From the NCBI GenBank assembly GCA_015065005.1, contig SVRE01000008.1, forward strand, positions 1 to 46,607: a stretch of 46,607 bases of DNA, written 5' to 3'. The translations under genes were made by a program, and so were the position numbers. This DNA comes from Oscillospiraceae bacterium. GTDB taxonomy: Bacteria > Bacillota > Clostridia > Oscillospirales > CAG-272. The notes beneath the pieces were generated by a model. The model searched no databases. It was not told the origin of the DNA and saw nothing but the letters and a program-made list of their open reading frames with translations. This document shows, piece after piece, positions 8,464 through 21,205 of the stretch. Numbering within the stretch: the stretch's first letter is position 1; every line of letters begins with the position of its first letter.

Positions 8464-10344
8464 TTACATCAATTCGCAAACAAGACGGCTGTATTCGCTT
8501 GGATTTTCAATATCAAGCCCATTTATCAGCCTTGCCTGTGCATAAAGTATTTTTGCATACTTGCCAAGCTTTTCCTTATCGTTAATGAAGAGTAGCTTTA
8601 ATTTAGACAAAATCTCGTGGTTCATATTGATTTCAAGGACAGTTTGCGCCTTCATCATCGACTTGTCAGCGCCCGGCATCTTGGATAGCACCTTTTCCAT
8701 TTCAATGGACATTTCTCCCTCAGTGCTTAAGGAAACAGGGTGGCTACCCAAATCATTTGTGAGCTTAACTGCAAAAACATCCCCGATTGACTCCTTCATA
8801 AAGTCAAGAAGCTCCTTGTTTTTCTCGTTTTCCTTTTCCTTCTCTGCCTTGTCATCCTCGCTTGTTAAGTCAATGGCGTCAGCACATACGTTTTTAAACT
8901 CTTTTCCCTCATATTCGTGGAGCATTTTTATTGCAAATTCATCCACGTCCTCGGTCAAAAGCAAGATTTCGTAGCCCTTTTCCATTACCGCCTCAACCTG
9001 TGGGAGCATCAAAATTTTATCAACGGTTTCACCGGGAGCATAGTAAATTGCGCCCTGGTTTTCTTTCATATTTTCAATATATTCCTTAAAGGAAACAAGC
9101 TTCTTTTCCTTTGAAGAGTGGAACATAATCAAATCCTTCAGGTTTTCCTTGTTAGCGCCATAGCCCTCATACATTCCGTACTTAAGCTGTGAGCCGAATG
9201 CATTAAAGAGCTTTTCGTAATTTTCCCTTTCATCCTTTTGCATCTTCAAAAGCTCGTTTTTAATTTTCTTTTCAACCGCCTTGGCAATTACCTTGAGCTG
9301 TCTGTCATGCTGTAAGGTCTCTCTTGAAATATTAAGGGTTAAATCCGCACTGTCTACAACTCCGCGCACAAAGCTGAAGTAATCGGGCAAGAGCTCCTTG
9401 CACTTTTCTGTAATCATAACCCCACTGGAATATAGCTCCAAACCCTTTTCAAAGGACTTTGTATAATAATCAAAGGGTGCGTGTGCAGGGATAAACAAAA
9501 GCGCTTCAAAGGTGGTAAGTCCCTCGGATTTTTGGCTGATAACCTTTAATGGGGACTCAAAATCAAAGAATTTGTCCTTATAAAAGCCGTCATATTCCTC
9601 CTTGGTAACCTCATCCTGGGATTTTTTCCAAAGAGGCTTTTGGCTGTTCAAGGTCTGCTTTTCATAAACGGTTTCATACTCATCCTCTGAGCCTTCCTTT
9701 AGCCTTTGCTCAGGCATAGCCATAACTATCGGATAGGTAATGTAATCCGAATACTTTTTAATTAAATAGCGGATTTTGTACTCGCTTAAATACTCGCTGT
9801 ACTTCTCCTCTCCCTCATCATCCTTTAAGGTAAGGGTAATTTCAGTACCGCACTCAGCCTTGGCAGCCTCCTCAATTGTGTAGCCCTCAACGCCCTCACT
9901 TTCCCATCTGTAAGCTACGTCACTTCCGTAAGCGCGGCTAAGCACGCTTACCCTTTTGCACACCATAAAGGATGAGTAAAAGCCAACGCCAAACTGACCT
10001 ATGATGTCAACGTCCTTTTGCTCGCTATTATCCTTTTTAAAGTCAAAGGAGCCGCTTTTTGCAATTGTACCAAGATTGTTTTCAAGCTCTTCCTTGGTCA
10101 TACCGCAGCCGTTATCACGAATTACAAGCTGACCCTTGTCCTTATTTATCTCGATTTCAATCTTATAATCGCTTCTCTTTAATGTAACAGTGTCATCTGT
10201 CAAGGAGCGATAATATAGCTTGTCTATTGCATCACTTGCATTTGATATAATCTCGCGCAAAAAGATTTCCTTATGTGTATATATTGAGTTTATCATCATG
10301 TCAAGGAGCTTTTGGCTCTCTGTTTTAAATTGTTTTTTCTCCAT
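8464..10344 (-). CDS. htpG: Molecular chaperone HtpG (Hsp90)
   Basis: MEKKQFKTESQKLLDMMINSIYTHKEIFLREIISNASDAIDKL; IGQFGVGFYSSFMV. Confidence 0.97.
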   Translation of the reverse strand: MEKKQFKTESQKLLDMMINSIYTHKEIFLREIISNASDAIDKLYYRSLTDDTVTLKRSDYKIEIEINKDKGQLVIRDNGCGMTKEELENNLGTIAKSGSFDFKKDNSEQKDVDIIGQFGVGFYSSFMVCKRVSVLSRAYGSDVAYRWESEGVEGYTIEEAAKAECGTEITLTLKDDEGEEKYSEYLSEYKIRYLIKKYSDYITYPIVMAMPEQRLKEGSEDEYETVYEKQTLNSQKPLWKKSQDEVTKEEYDGFYKDKFFDFESPLKVISQKSEGLTTFEALLFIPAHAPFDYYTKSFEKGLELYSSGVMITEKCKELLPDYFSFVRGVVDSADLTLNISRETLQHDRQLKVIAKAVEKKIKNELLKMQKDERENYEKLFNAFGSQLKYGMYEGYGANKENLKDLIMFHSSKEKKLVSFKEYIENMKENQGAIYYAPGETVDKILMLPQVEAVMEKGYEILLLTEDVDEFAIKMLHEYEGKEFKNVCADAIDLTSEDDKAEKEKENEKNKELLDFMKESIGDVFAVKLTNDLGSHPVSLSTEGEMSIEMEKVLSKMPGADKSMMKAQTVLEINMNHEILSKLKLLFINDKEKLGKYAKILYAQARLINGLDIENPSEYSRLVCELM

Positions 10345-10449
10345 TTTCCTTACCTCTTTTTACATTTTTAGCACTCTTACTTCAAGACTGCTAAAACAAT
10401 TATATCACCAAAATTAAAAATGTCAATACACTTAACCAAAATTTCACAA

Positions 10450-10486
10450 AAAGCACCAAAGATTTCCCCTTTGGTGCTTTTTAACG
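10450..10486 (-). terminator. Intrinsic terminator
   Basis: aaaagcaccaaagatttcccctttggtgcttttt. Confidence 0.8.
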
Positions 10487-10490
10487 TTTT

Positions 10491-11759
10491 TTATTTATAA
10501 ATAATTTCCATATACTCAGTATAATATGTACCGCTTATAAAGTCCATTGGGACTAAAACAGTAGTGTCCCCGTAGTCGTAAATTACCCATCCCTCGGAGC
10601 ATTCACCGTTCCTACCTGTGCGCTCTGTATCGTTTTCACCAATCCAGCGCGGCTCAGTAACGCTCGGCACGTGGACCATATGGCAAAATTCCCCGTCAAA
10701 GTTGGAGTAATTTGCCTGCTCACCGTATTTTTCCATTTCAAACATCCAGTGTGAATGTCCGCTTAGGTACACCGCGTTTTTGTATTCCTTCATCATCTTG
10801 CGGAACACCCTTTCATCAGCATTTGCATACTTAAAGGGCAACGGGTATGTGTATCCGCCGGGATTCATTATATTTCCAACGCCTGTGTGGGACTTTCCGT
10901 CAGGACCGCACATGAACAAGTGGAAGAATATGTACACCTGGTTTTCCTTGTGGGCTTCAAGTATTTCCTTAAGCCAATTTAACTGGTCGGGGTAAACCAC
11001 ACGCGTGTATTTATCAGAATAGCTCCAGTCCGTAAGATTGAGAAAAACAAACACGTCCCCATTCATTTCCTTTGGCGCGTACATAAAATCAACCCCGTTT
11101 TCCGCAAACTCACAGCCCTTTACGTTATCGCTGATATGCTGTTTCCACGTGCCGTCCTCGTAAGCGTCAATATCGTGGTTTCCCACAACAGTAAACACAG
11201 GGAAGGAGCGGTCCTTTATGGCATCGTTGAATTTCACAAGCGCGCTTTCCTCACCGTTGTTTGAAATATCACCTGTAACGCCAACCATATCCGCGCCTAT
11301 ATTTTCAAAATAATCAAGCGCCCTGTCAAACGCCTCTACCGCATCATCATCTCCCGTGGCTTTGTATTTATTGTAATGAATATCAGACAAAGCGCCAAAA
11401 ACAAAGGCATCATCCTTTGATAAAAGATATTCTTCGGGGATTGAACAGAAAACAAAGGAGTCCTTTTGCACCTGCGCCACAATACTTTTTGCATCAGGCG
11501 GGATAACCAGACCGTTTAGCACATAGCTTTTTCCCGCTTCTCTTGTGCCTATTTTTGTGTAGCCCTGCAAAAGATTTCCGCTTTCATCACCAAAGAACAA
11601 ATCACATTCGTTATCGGCTGTTTTTATAACAACCTCACCAAAGAGCTGTCCCTGTTGTGACTGCTCCTCATCAAGCTTTAGCTCAATATCCTTATTTGTG
11701 CAGCTAACCAAAATTAAAACCGAAAATAAAATCAGCATAAAGCAAACCAGTTTTTTCAT
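10491..11759 (-). CDS. Metallophosphoesterase lipoprotein
   Basis: MKKLVCFMLILFSVLILVSCTN lipobox; GALSDIHYN, GDISNNGEE, VVGNHDID, SGHSHW motifs. Confidence 0.88.
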   Translation of the reverse strand: MKKLVCFMLILFSVLILVSCTNKDIELKLDEEQSQQGQLFGEVVIKTADNECDLFFGDESGNLLQGYTKIGTREAGKSYVLNGLVIPPDAKSIVAQVQKDSFVFCSIPEEYLLSKDDAFVFGALSDIHYNKYKATGDDDAVEAFDRALDYFENIGADMVGVTGDISNNGEESALVKFNDAIKDRSFPVFTVVGNHDIDAYEDGTWKQHISDNVKGCEFAENGVDFMYAPKEMNGDVFVFLNLTDWSYSDKYTRVVYPDQLNWLKEILEAHKENQVYIFFHLFMCGPDGKSHTGVGNIMNPGGYTYPLPFKYANADERVFRKMMKEYKNAVYLSGHSHWMFEMEKYGEQANYSNFDGEFCHMVHVPSVTEPRWIGENDTERTGRNGECSEGWVIYDYGDTTVLVPMDFISGTYYTEYMEIIYK

Positions 11760-11795
11760 ATAATTAATCACCTCAGCTATATTTTATCACAAATA

Positions 11796-11828
11796 AAACA
11801 AAAAAGCCACAAATCGTGGCATTTTTGT
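11796..11828 (-). terminator. Intrinsic terminator after pgsA
   Basis: aaaaaagccacaaatcgtggcatttttg. Confidence 0.7.
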
Positions 11829-11830
11829 TA

Positions 11831-12466
11831 TTATTCATTTGGATTAATATACTTCCCGTAGGTTTTAAGATAATCAAGACCTGAACCGATTGTCATAATT
11901 ATCATAGCGATAATAAGAACATATGATGCAATCCAAAGTGTGTCAAGTCTCATGCCCTCATTGAGTCCGAACTCAATAAGTATAACAACTATTGCCAAAA
12001 CCTGTGTAACCGTCTTTGCCTTGCCAAAGAAAGAAGCGGCAACAACGCCTGCCTCAGTTCCCGCACAAATCATACGCAAGGAGGTAACGCCAAGCTCACG
12101 TAAAAATACAATAGCGCAAGCCCAAACCATAATGCCCCTTAAGGCATCTATCCTGACAGCTATCATAAGCATAGCGCAGAATACCATAAACTTGTCAGCA
12201 AGTGGGTCCATAAACTTACCGAAATTTGTAACAAGATTATACTTTCTTGCAATTTTGCCATCAAGCATATCTGTAAATGATGTCACCATAAACACAAGTG
12301 CGGAAACAAAACCGCAAACAAGTGCATCGGGAATATACATCATACACGCAATAAATACAGGCACCAATAGTGCCCTTAAAATTGTAAGCTTGTTTGGCAA
12401 ATTCATTTTTTTCTTTTCGGAAGCTGCTGCTTCCTTTTTTTCTTGAGAAATATCCTTCTCTTCCAT
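11831..12466 (-). CDS. pgsA: CDP-diacylglycerol-glycerol-3-phosphate 3-phosphatidyltransferase
   Basis: NLPNKLTILRALLVPVFI; DMLDGKIARKYNLVTNFGKFMDPLADK motif; start at 12466 after SD GGAGGA. Confidence 0.93.
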   Translation of the reverse strand: MEEKDISQEKKEAAASEKKKMNLPNKLTILRALLVPVFIACMMYIPDALVCGFVSALVFMVTSFTDMLDGKIARKYNLVTNFGKFMDPLADKFMVFCAMLMIAVRIDALRGIMVWACAIVFLRELGVTSLRMICAGTEAGVVAASFFGKAKTVTQVLAIVVILIEFGLNEGMRLDTLWIASYVLIIAMIIMTIGSGLDYLKTYGKYINPNE

Positions 12467-12563
12467 TGTAAATCCTCCTAAAACAAACACGTCCCCGCGC
12501 TTTTTAGTAAAAATAACATAATTGCAGCTTACTTCAAGCTTCTATGAAAAGTCGAAGAAGCAA

Positions 12564-12648
12564 GAATTTCAAGGCGTTTTTATTGTCGTGGACGATGGCG
12601 TACTTGGCGTACATCGAGGTCGCGAGAATAAAAAGAACACAGAAATTC
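12564..12648. repeat. Large imperfect inverted repeat between rimO and pgsA
   Basis: Nested arms gaatttc/gaaattc (12564-12570/12642-12648), tttttatt/aataaaaa (12577-12584/12627-12634), cgatg/catcg (12593-12597/12612-12616), gtac/gtac. Confidence 0.6.
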
Positions 12649-12653
12649 GCCGC

Positions 12654-13976
12654 TTATATGGCTTTTCCGGATAGGTCGTAGTCATCAAGCGTATCCATTA
12701 TTTCCACTTCCACAAAATCACCGACCCTGTGTTTAACATTTGAGAAAAAGAACACCTTTCCGTCTATATCGGGGGCATTTTTGCTTGTCCTGCCGTAATA
12801 GGTTTCGGACACGGCATCAAAGCCCTCACACAATACTGTTTCAACCTTTCCGATATGCTTTTCAGAGCTTTCTTCTATAACGCTTAATTGCTCTCGCATT
12901 ATTATGTCATATCTGTCCTGCTTTACCTGCTCATCAATCTGACCGTCAAAATCGTAGGCAATTGTACCCTCCTCACGTGAATATGGGAAGGCACCGAAAT
13001 TGTCAAATTTCGCTTCCTTAACAAACTCACAAAGCTGTACAAACTCTTCCTCTGTTTCTGTTGGGAAGCCAACTATGGCTGTGGAGCGGATTGACATACC
13101 GTCAATTTCTCTCAGCTTTTTAATAACAGAGCGAATAAGGGCTTCATCCCCCTTCCTATTCATTTTTTTCAAAATTCTTGAATTTATGTGCTGAATAGGC
13201 AAATCTATGTACTTTACAAGCTTTTCGTTTGTCTTAAACTCGTTTATAAGCTCCTCTGTTATTTTATCGGGATAGCAATAAAGAACTCTTAGCCAGCAAA
13301 CGTCTGTTTCCTCAGCCAAGCGCCTTAAAAGCTCGTGGAGTCTATACTCACCGTACAGGTCTATACCGTATGCGGTTGTGTCCTGACCGATAACAATAAG
13401 CTCCTTTATGCCCATGCTGACAAGCTCCTTTGCTTCCTCAACAAGCTCATCCATTGGGCGGGAGCGGAATTTTCCCCTTATATGAGGAATAGCGCAATAG
13501 GTGCAAATATTGTTACATCCCTCGGAAATTTTAAGATAAGCAAAAGCATCCCCTGTGGTAACAATCCTGTCACCACCTAATTCCACCTTGTTTTTATCAA
13601 GATATTCTGAATACCTTTTGCCACCCTCAATTTTCTTAACAGCCTTAACTATACTGTGAACGCTACCTGTGCCAAGCACTGCGTCAACCTCGGGAAATTC
13701 ATTTAAAATCTCATCCCTGTATCGCTCACTCAGGCAGCCCGTTACAACAATTCCCTTCAAATTACCGTTTTCCTTAAGCCAGGAAATATCTAAAATATTG
13801 TCAATGGACTCCTTTTTTGCACTTTCAATAAAAGCGCAGGTGTTGATAACAATAATATCAGCCTCGCTCTCCTCGGGGGTTATTTCATAGCCCGCCGCCG
13901 AAAGCTCACCAAGCATAACCTCAGTATCAAGCAGATTTTTGGGGCATCCAAGGGAAACAAAGCCAATTTTACTCAT
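12654..13976 (-). CDS. rimO: Ribosomal protein S12 methylthiotransferase
   Basis: MSKIGFVSLGCPKNLLDTEVMLG; CNNICTYCAIPHIRGKFRSR radical SAM motif. Confidence 0.96.
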   Translation of the reverse strand: MSKIGFVSLGCPKNLLDTEVMLGELSAAGYEITPEESEADIIVINTCAFIESAKKESIDNILDISWLKENGNLKGIVVTGCLSERYRDEILNEFPEVDAVLGTGSVHSIVKAVKKIEGGKRYSEYLDKNKVELGGDRIVTTGDAFAYLKISEGCNNICTYCAIPHIRGKFRSRPMDELVEEAKELVSMGIKELIVIGQDTTAYGIDLYGEYRLHELLRRLAEETDVCWLRVLYCYPDKITEELINEFKTNEKLVKYIDLPIQHINSRILKKMNRKGDEALIRSVIKKLREIDGMSIRSTAIVGFPTETEEEFVQLCEFVKEAKFDNFGAFPYSREEGTIAYDFDGQIDEQVKQDRYDIIMREQLSVIEESSEKHIGKVETVLCEGFDAVSETYYGRTSKNAPDIDGKVFFFSNVKHRVGDFVEVEIMDTLDDYDLSGKAI

Positions 13977-14625
13977 CCTTGTTACCTCTCGCCACTACAA
14001 GAGACAAAGCGCCCTTGATTTCGCCGAAATTGTAGCCATAACGCATAAGCGCACCCATCATCTTTTTAAAGTTGTCAGATGAAACGCTTGGCAACGGCAT
14101 AAACTTATTTTCAATAATATAAGCGCAATTTTCTGCAAAATCAACGTTACTAAGCTCCCTTTGAACGTACTCCATAACGTCCTCACGCAAATATCCCTTA
14201 GTTACAAGCTCATTAATTATCTTGATTTTTCCGTATTTTTTCTTCAAATAACCGTCACAAAGGAGACCTATCTGCTTTTTCTCATCAATATAGCCCCTGT
14301 GCTCCATATACAGTGCCATATTTTTGCAAAGCTCATAGGAAAAGCCCTTACTTTGAAGCTTCATAATAAGAGATTTTTTATTGTTTTCTCCACAGGAAAG
14401 AATTGAAAAGGCTGCACGGCGTGCATTGTCAAAGAGCATTTCCTCTCTGATAGCCAAAAACCTCTTATCATCAATAATCTCACCCTCATCAATTTCAAAT
14501 CTCTCATATTGCTCATTGGAAACAAGCATTTCAAAATTTGTACCCATTGTTGATTTTATGCAGAAAACCCTGCCTGCAGGTGTCTTTTTAATTTTCTCTA
14601 CTGTGTAATATATTTCTTTATCCAT
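13969..14625 (-). CDS. recX: Regulatory protein RecX
   Basis: Downstream of recA, overlaps rimO by 8 nt; RecX-like helical repeats (ARRAAFSILSCGENNKKSLIMKLQSKGFS). Confidence 0.82.
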   Translation of the reverse strand: MDKEIYYTVEKIKKTPAGRVFCIKSTMGTNFEMLVSNEQYERFEIDEGEIIDDKRFLAIREEMLFDNARRAAFSILSCGENNKKSLIMKLQSKGFSYELCKNMALYMEHRGYIDEKKQIGLLCDGYLKKKYGKIKIINELVTKGYLREDVMEYVQRELSNVDFAENCAYIIENKFMPLPSVSSDNFKKMMGALMRYGYNFGEIKGALSLVVARGNKDE

Positions 14626-14639
14626 AATTTTTTAATTCT

Positions 14640-15743
14640 TTAATCTAAATTAAGCGCATCTAAATCGAATTCATCTGAGTCGAAATTAAGCTCATCAGAT
14701 TCTACTGTTTCTCCATTTGCTATTCGTGATAAAATTTTTGCTTCAAGCTCAGCCATAAGCTCAGGGTTATCCTCAAAATACTTTCTTGTATTATCCTTAC
14801 CCTGTGCTACCTTTTGCCCGTTATAAGAGAACCAAGAGCCACTCTTTTCAACAATGCCAAGCTCAATAGCAACATCCATAATTTCAGAGGCCTTGGAAAT
14901 ACCCGTACCGTAAAGAATATCAAATTCTGCGGTCTTGAATGGAGGAGCCACCTTGTTTTTAACAACCTTACACTTAACGTGGTTACCGTAAGCTTCTGTT
15001 CCGTTTTTCAAGGTATCAGCCTTTCTTACCTCAATTCTGACAGAAGCATAGAACTTAAGGGCGCGACCACCTGTTGTTGTTTCAGGGTTACCGTACATAA
15101 CATTAAGCTTTTCGCGAAGCTGGTTGATAAAAATAACAATACAGTTTGTTTTTGCAATAGCGCCTGAGAGCTTACGAAGCGCCTGTGACATAAGCCTTGC
15201 CTGTAAGCCCATATGGGAGTCCCCCATTGAGCCCTCAATTTCCTGTCTTGGAACAAGAGCAGCAACAGAGTCAATTACGATAATATCAACCGCACCCGAG
15301 TTTACAAGCTTTTCTGTAATTTCAAGTGCCTGCTCACCGCTGTCCGGCTGAGAAACAAGCAGCTCATCAATATTAACACCGATAGCCTTTGCATAAACAG
15401 GGTCAAGGGCATGCTCCGCATCAATAAATGCAGCGGTACCGCCCAATTTCTGTGCCTCCGCAACGGAGTGAAGGGCAACAGTTGTTTTACCCGAAGACTC
15501 AGGACCGTAAATTTCAACAATTCTACCGCGAGGAAGACCGCCAACTCCAAGAGCTAAATCAAGGTTTAATGAACCTGTGGAAACTGCGCTTATTTGCAAG
15601 TCAGCCGCATCGCCAAGCCTTCTTATTGATTCTTCTCCGCAATCCTTTTTTATTTGACTTAAGGCTGTTTCCAGCGCCTTTTTCTTCTCCTCTGCGGACT
15701 CAATCGGCGCTGCCTTTACAGCCTTAGTAGTTTTTTTCGCCAT
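14640..15743 (-). CDS. recA: Recombinase RecA
   Basis: [13 protein letters not shown] Walker A; start MAKKTTK at 15743 with SD AAGGAG. Confidence 0.97.
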   Translation of the reverse strand: MAKKTTKAVKAAPIESAEEKKKALETALSQIKKDCGEESIRRLGDAADLQISAVSTGSLNLDLALGVGGLPRGRIVEIYGPESSGKTTVALHSVAEAQKLGGTAAFIDAEHALDPVYAKAIGVNIDELLVSQPDSGEQALEITEKLVNSGAVDIIVIDSVAALVPRQEIEGSMGDSHMGLQARLMSQALRKLSGAIAKTNCIVIFINQLREKLNVMYGNPETTTGGRALKFYASVRIEVRKADTLKNGTEAYGNHVKCKVVKNKVAPPFKTAEFDILYGTGISKASEIMDVAIELGIVEKSGSWFSYNGQKVAQGKDNTRKYFEDNPELMAELEAKILSRIANGETVESDELNFDSDEFDLDALNLD

Positions 15744-15815
15744 TATTTTCTCCTTTTCTGTTGTTAAACGGCAACCCCGCCACAACTTATATGCTTACCG
15801 TGTAAGCCTTACATT

Positions 15816-16388
15816 TTAATATGTACCGCTATCAAGGCGCCATCCATTATCCTCTTTTATGAGAATAACAGTAACAAGCTCACCTGTAGTGGTTTTTATT
15901 TCCGCCTCGATAAATCTCCTTGAAATTTTTAAAATTTCAATTGTATCGTAGTTATATTCTGCTATTTTGTCAACAACAGGCTCATATGTCCTGTTTACAA
16001 AAAGCAAATCATCATCAATTTGTGTCATATATCTTGGTTGAACTGAGTTTTGGTTAATGCTGCTTTGAATTCCGTTAAATGACATATCAATAATTGATGT
16101 GGCAAAGCTTTCGGAAAAAACCTCTCTTGTAGCCTTTGTAAGCTGGCTTTTCAAAATGTACTTTTCCTGCTCAAAAACAACCATGTATATATCATTAGGA
16201 TTGCCGGAATCCTTGTATTTAAGTCCCTCACCGTAATAAATTACGTTAAGCTCATAGGAGCGGGAAACCAAATCCTTAACCAAGGAAACAGCCTCTTCAT
16301 CTGACGGCTTTTCACATCCTACCATACCAATAGCCATAATGGCTATCAGTATGAAGGAAATTGTCGCTTTAAAAACCTTTTTTGCCAT
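15816..16388 (-). CDS. Lipoprotein of unknown function
   Basis: MAKKVFKATISFILIAIMAIGMVGCEKPSDEE lipobox; directly follows gyrA. Confidence 0.75.
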   Translation of the reverse strand: MAKKVFKATISFILIAIMAIGMVGCEKPSDEEAVSLVKDLVSRSYELNVIYYGEGLKYKDSGNPNDIYMVVFEQEKYILKSQLTKATREVFSESFATSIIDMSFNGIQSSINQNSVQPRYMTQIDDDLLFVNRTYEPVVDKIAEYNYDTIEILKISRRFIEAEIKTTTGELVTVILIKEDNGWRLDSGTY

Positions 16389-16390
16389 AA

Positions 16391-18946
16391 TTAATTATTT
16401 TCCTCTGCACTTGGTGCTTCAGCGGAAGGAGCATCATTTACAGTAGTGCCTTCGGTTACTTCAACCTCATTTTCACCCTCTGCTATCTCCTCTGCCTCTT
16501 CTTCCTTATCGGCAATTGTAATGTTGGCAACTATTGCACCGTCATCAAGGCGCATTACCTTAACGCCTGATGTGGATCTCTTGTATGTTGGAATATCCTC
16601 AGTCGCTGTTCTTATAATTGTACCCTCGTTGGTAATAACCATAACGTCATTGTTATCATCAACACAGGCAACACCTGCCAGGTTTCCTGTCTTATCTGTA
16701 ATATTATGAATAATAACACCCATAATACCGCGGTTTCTCGGCTCAAACTCGCTAAACTCACTCTTCTTACCAAAGCCGTTTTCGGTAATAGTCAACAGCT
16801 TCTTGCTTGTGTCAACTATTACAACACCGCAAACCTTATCACCTTCACGCAAATCAATACCGCGAACACCGCGTGCGGTACGGCTAACAACATTAACCTT
16901 ACCCTCGTGGAAGCGGGCTGCATAACCAAGCTTTGTACCGATAAGAACGTGGTTTTCACCTGTTGTGTGACCAACGAATATAAGCTTATCGCCCTCGTCA
17001 AGATTAATAGCAATCTTACCGCCCTTACGCTGGTATTCATATTCCATAACAGAGGTACGCTTAATAACACCGTTCTCTGTTACCATTGTTAAGTATTCAC
17101 CGTCACGGAATTCATCAAGGGCAATCATAGCAGTTACCTTTTCGCCCTTTTCGATTTCTATAATGTTAATAAGGTTAGAGCCCTTTGCTGTTCTTGAAGC
17201 CTCAGGAATTCTATATACCTTACGCACAAAAATCTTACCGTTGTCTGTAAACATAAGAAGATGTGAGTGTGAGTTAGCAACAAGCACCCTTTCAATAAAG
17301 TCCTCTTCCTTTGTTTGCATAGCAATAAGACCCTTGCCACCGCGCCTTTGTGCAGAATATGTATCAGCAGGCAAGCGCTTAATGTAGCCTGAGTTTGTAA
17401 GTGTAATTACACACTCGTGGCGCTCAATCAAGTCCTCAATATCAATGTCATCATCACTGTCAACAATTTCTGTTCTACGCTCGTCAGCATATTTTCTCTT
17501 TATTTCAAGAAGCTCTTCCTTAATGATTTCCTTTATCTTGTTTTCATCAGCCAATATTTCCTTAAGCTCCTTAATTAAAGCAAAGAGCTTGGAGAGCCTG
17601 TCCTCAACCTTTTGTCTTTCAAGACCGGAAAGACGGCCCAAGGTCATTTCAACAATAGCCTGCGCCTGCGCCTCGGAAAGAGCAAACCTTGCAATTAAGT
17701 TTTCCTTAGCAACAGGTGTGCTTTCAGAGCCTCTGATTATAGAAATAACCTCATCAATATTGTCAATAGCTATCTTATAGCCCTCGTAAATATGTGCCTC
17801 TGCCTCTGCCTTTGCAAGGTCAAACTTAGTTCTTCTTCTGATTACATCCTCCTGGAATTCAATGTAATTGAAAAGAACATCCTTTAAGCCAAGTGTCTTT
17901 GGCTCGCCCTTAACAAGAGCAAGCATATTTACAGCACAGGTATCCTCAAGCTGAGTATTCTTGTAAAGCTGATTTAAAATAATGTGTGGGTTGGCATCTC
18001 TCTTATATTCAATAACAATTCTCATGCCTGCACGGCCACTCTCGTTACGAATATCGGTAATACCCTCAATTCTCTTGTCCTTAACAAGGTTAGCCATAGA
18101 GTCAATAAGCATCTGGCGGTTAACCATATAAGGAATTTCGGTTACTACAATTCTGTGGTGGTCCTCCTCAATATTTGCCTTGGAGCGCACCTTAATTCTG
18201 CCCTTACCTGTTGTATAGGCATCTATAATACCCTTTCTACCATAAATTGTGGCATAGGTTGGGAAGTCAGGGCCCTTAATGTATTCCATTAAGGACTCAA
18301 CCTCACACTCAGGGTTTTCCATTAAATAAATTGTACCGTCAATAACCTCACCTAAGTTATGTGGGGGAACGTTTGTTGCCATACCAACGGCAATACCAAC
18401 GCTACCGTTTACCAAAAAGTTAGGAAAACGTGAGGGTAATACTGTTGGCTCTTTTCTTGAGTTATCAAAGTTAGGTGTAAAGTCAACTACGTCCTTTTCA
18501 ATATCGCCCATAAGCTCGTTTGCAAGCTTGGACATTCTCGCCTCTGTATAACGGTACGCAGCAGCACCGTCACCGTCAACGTTACCGAAGTTACCGTGTC
18601 CGTCAACCAACGGGTAACGGAGTGAGAAGGGCTGTGCCATTCTAACCATAGTTCCGTAAACGGATTGGTCACCGTGCGGATGGTATCTACCAAGCACGTT
18701 ACCGACTGTGGTAGCTGATTTTCTGAATGGCTTGTCAGATGTCAAATGGTCCTCGTACATAGCGTACATAACACGTCTTTGACCCGGCTTCATACCGTCA
18801 CGGATGTCAGGCAATGCACGGCTTACAATAACACTCATTGAATATTCAAGGAATGCTTCCGGCACTCTTGACTCAATGGTCCTGCCAACTATCATCTGTT
18901 CTATATTTTCATAATCCAAATTATCATGCTGTAATTCCTTGCTCAT
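16391..18946 (-). CDS. gyrA: DNA gyrase subunit A
   Basis: [30 protein letters not shown]; GyrA C-terminal beta-pinwheel repeats. Confidence 0.98.
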   Translation of the reverse strand: MSKELQHDNLDYENIEQMIVGRTIESRVPEAFLEYSMSVIVSRALPDIRDGMKPGQRRVMYAMYEDHLTSDKPFRKSATTVGNVLGRYHPHGDQSVYGTMVRMAQPFSLRYPLVDGHGNFGNVDGDGAAAYRYTEARMSKLANELMGDIEKDVVDFTPNFDNSRKEPTVLPSRFPNFLVNGSVGIAVGMATNVPPHNLGEVIDGTIYLMENPECEVESLMEYIKGPDFPTYATIYGRKGIIDAYTTGKGRIKVRSKANIEEDHHRIVVTEIPYMVNRQMLIDSMANLVKDKRIEGITDIRNESGRAGMRIVIEYKRDANPHIILNQLYKNTQLEDTCAVNMLALVKGEPKTLGLKDVLFNYIEFQEDVIRRRTKFDLAKAEAEAHIYEGYKIAIDNIDEVISIIRGSESTPVAKENLIARFALSEAQAQAIVEMTLGRLSGLERQKVEDRLSKLFALIKELKEILADENKIKEIIKEELLEIKRKYADERRTEIVDSDDDIDIEDLIERHECVITLTNSGYIKRLPADTYSAQRRGGKGLIAMQTKEEDFIERVLVANSHSHLLMFTDNGKIFVRKVYRIPEASRTAKGSNLINIIEIEKGEKVTAMIALDEFRDGEYLTMVTENGVIKRTSVMEYEYQRKGGKIAINLDEGDKLIFVGHTTGENHVLIGTKLGYAARFHEGKVNVVSRTARGVRGIDLREGDKVCGVVIVDTSKKLLTITENGFGKKSEFSEFEPRNRGIMGVIIHNITDKTGNLAGVACVDDNNDVMVITNEGTIIRTATEDIPTYKRSTSGVKVMRLDDGAIVANITIADKEEEAEEIAEGENEVEVTEGTTVNDAPSAEAPSAEENN

Positions 18947-18962
18947 TTAACTGACACCCCCC

Positions 18963-20912
<1,950 letters not shown>

Positions 20913-20970
20913 TTAGTTGTATTTTTACAACTGCAGGACCTGCAAAAGCAAGCTTGTCTTAAAATCAATT

Positions 20971-21204
20971 TTAATAAAATCCTTTTATAGTGCTTGTATT
21001 AAATGGCGACAAATAAACAGTGTTATCTCTTGTTACAACAAAGGATTTTGGCAAATCATACCCAAGAGTTATAACCCTGTTTTCCCTTTGCGCCTTATTT
21101 AAAAAATTTCTTGTATGAACCGAAACAGTTGAGGAATCAAGGTCAAAAATAAAAGCAATATCTCTTTTCCTTAAAACCTTATTTTCACCAATATGAATAT
21201 ACAT
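20971..21204 (-). CDS. remB: DUF370 / RemB-like protein
   Basis: MYIHIGENKVLRKRDIAFIFDLDSSTVSVHTRNFL; located recF-x-gyrB. Confidence 0.82.
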   Translation of the reverse strand: MYIHIGENKVLRKRDIAFIFDLDSSTVSVHTRNFLNKAQRENRVITLGYDLPKSFVVTRDNTVYLSPFNTSTIKGFY

Positions 21205-21205
21205 T

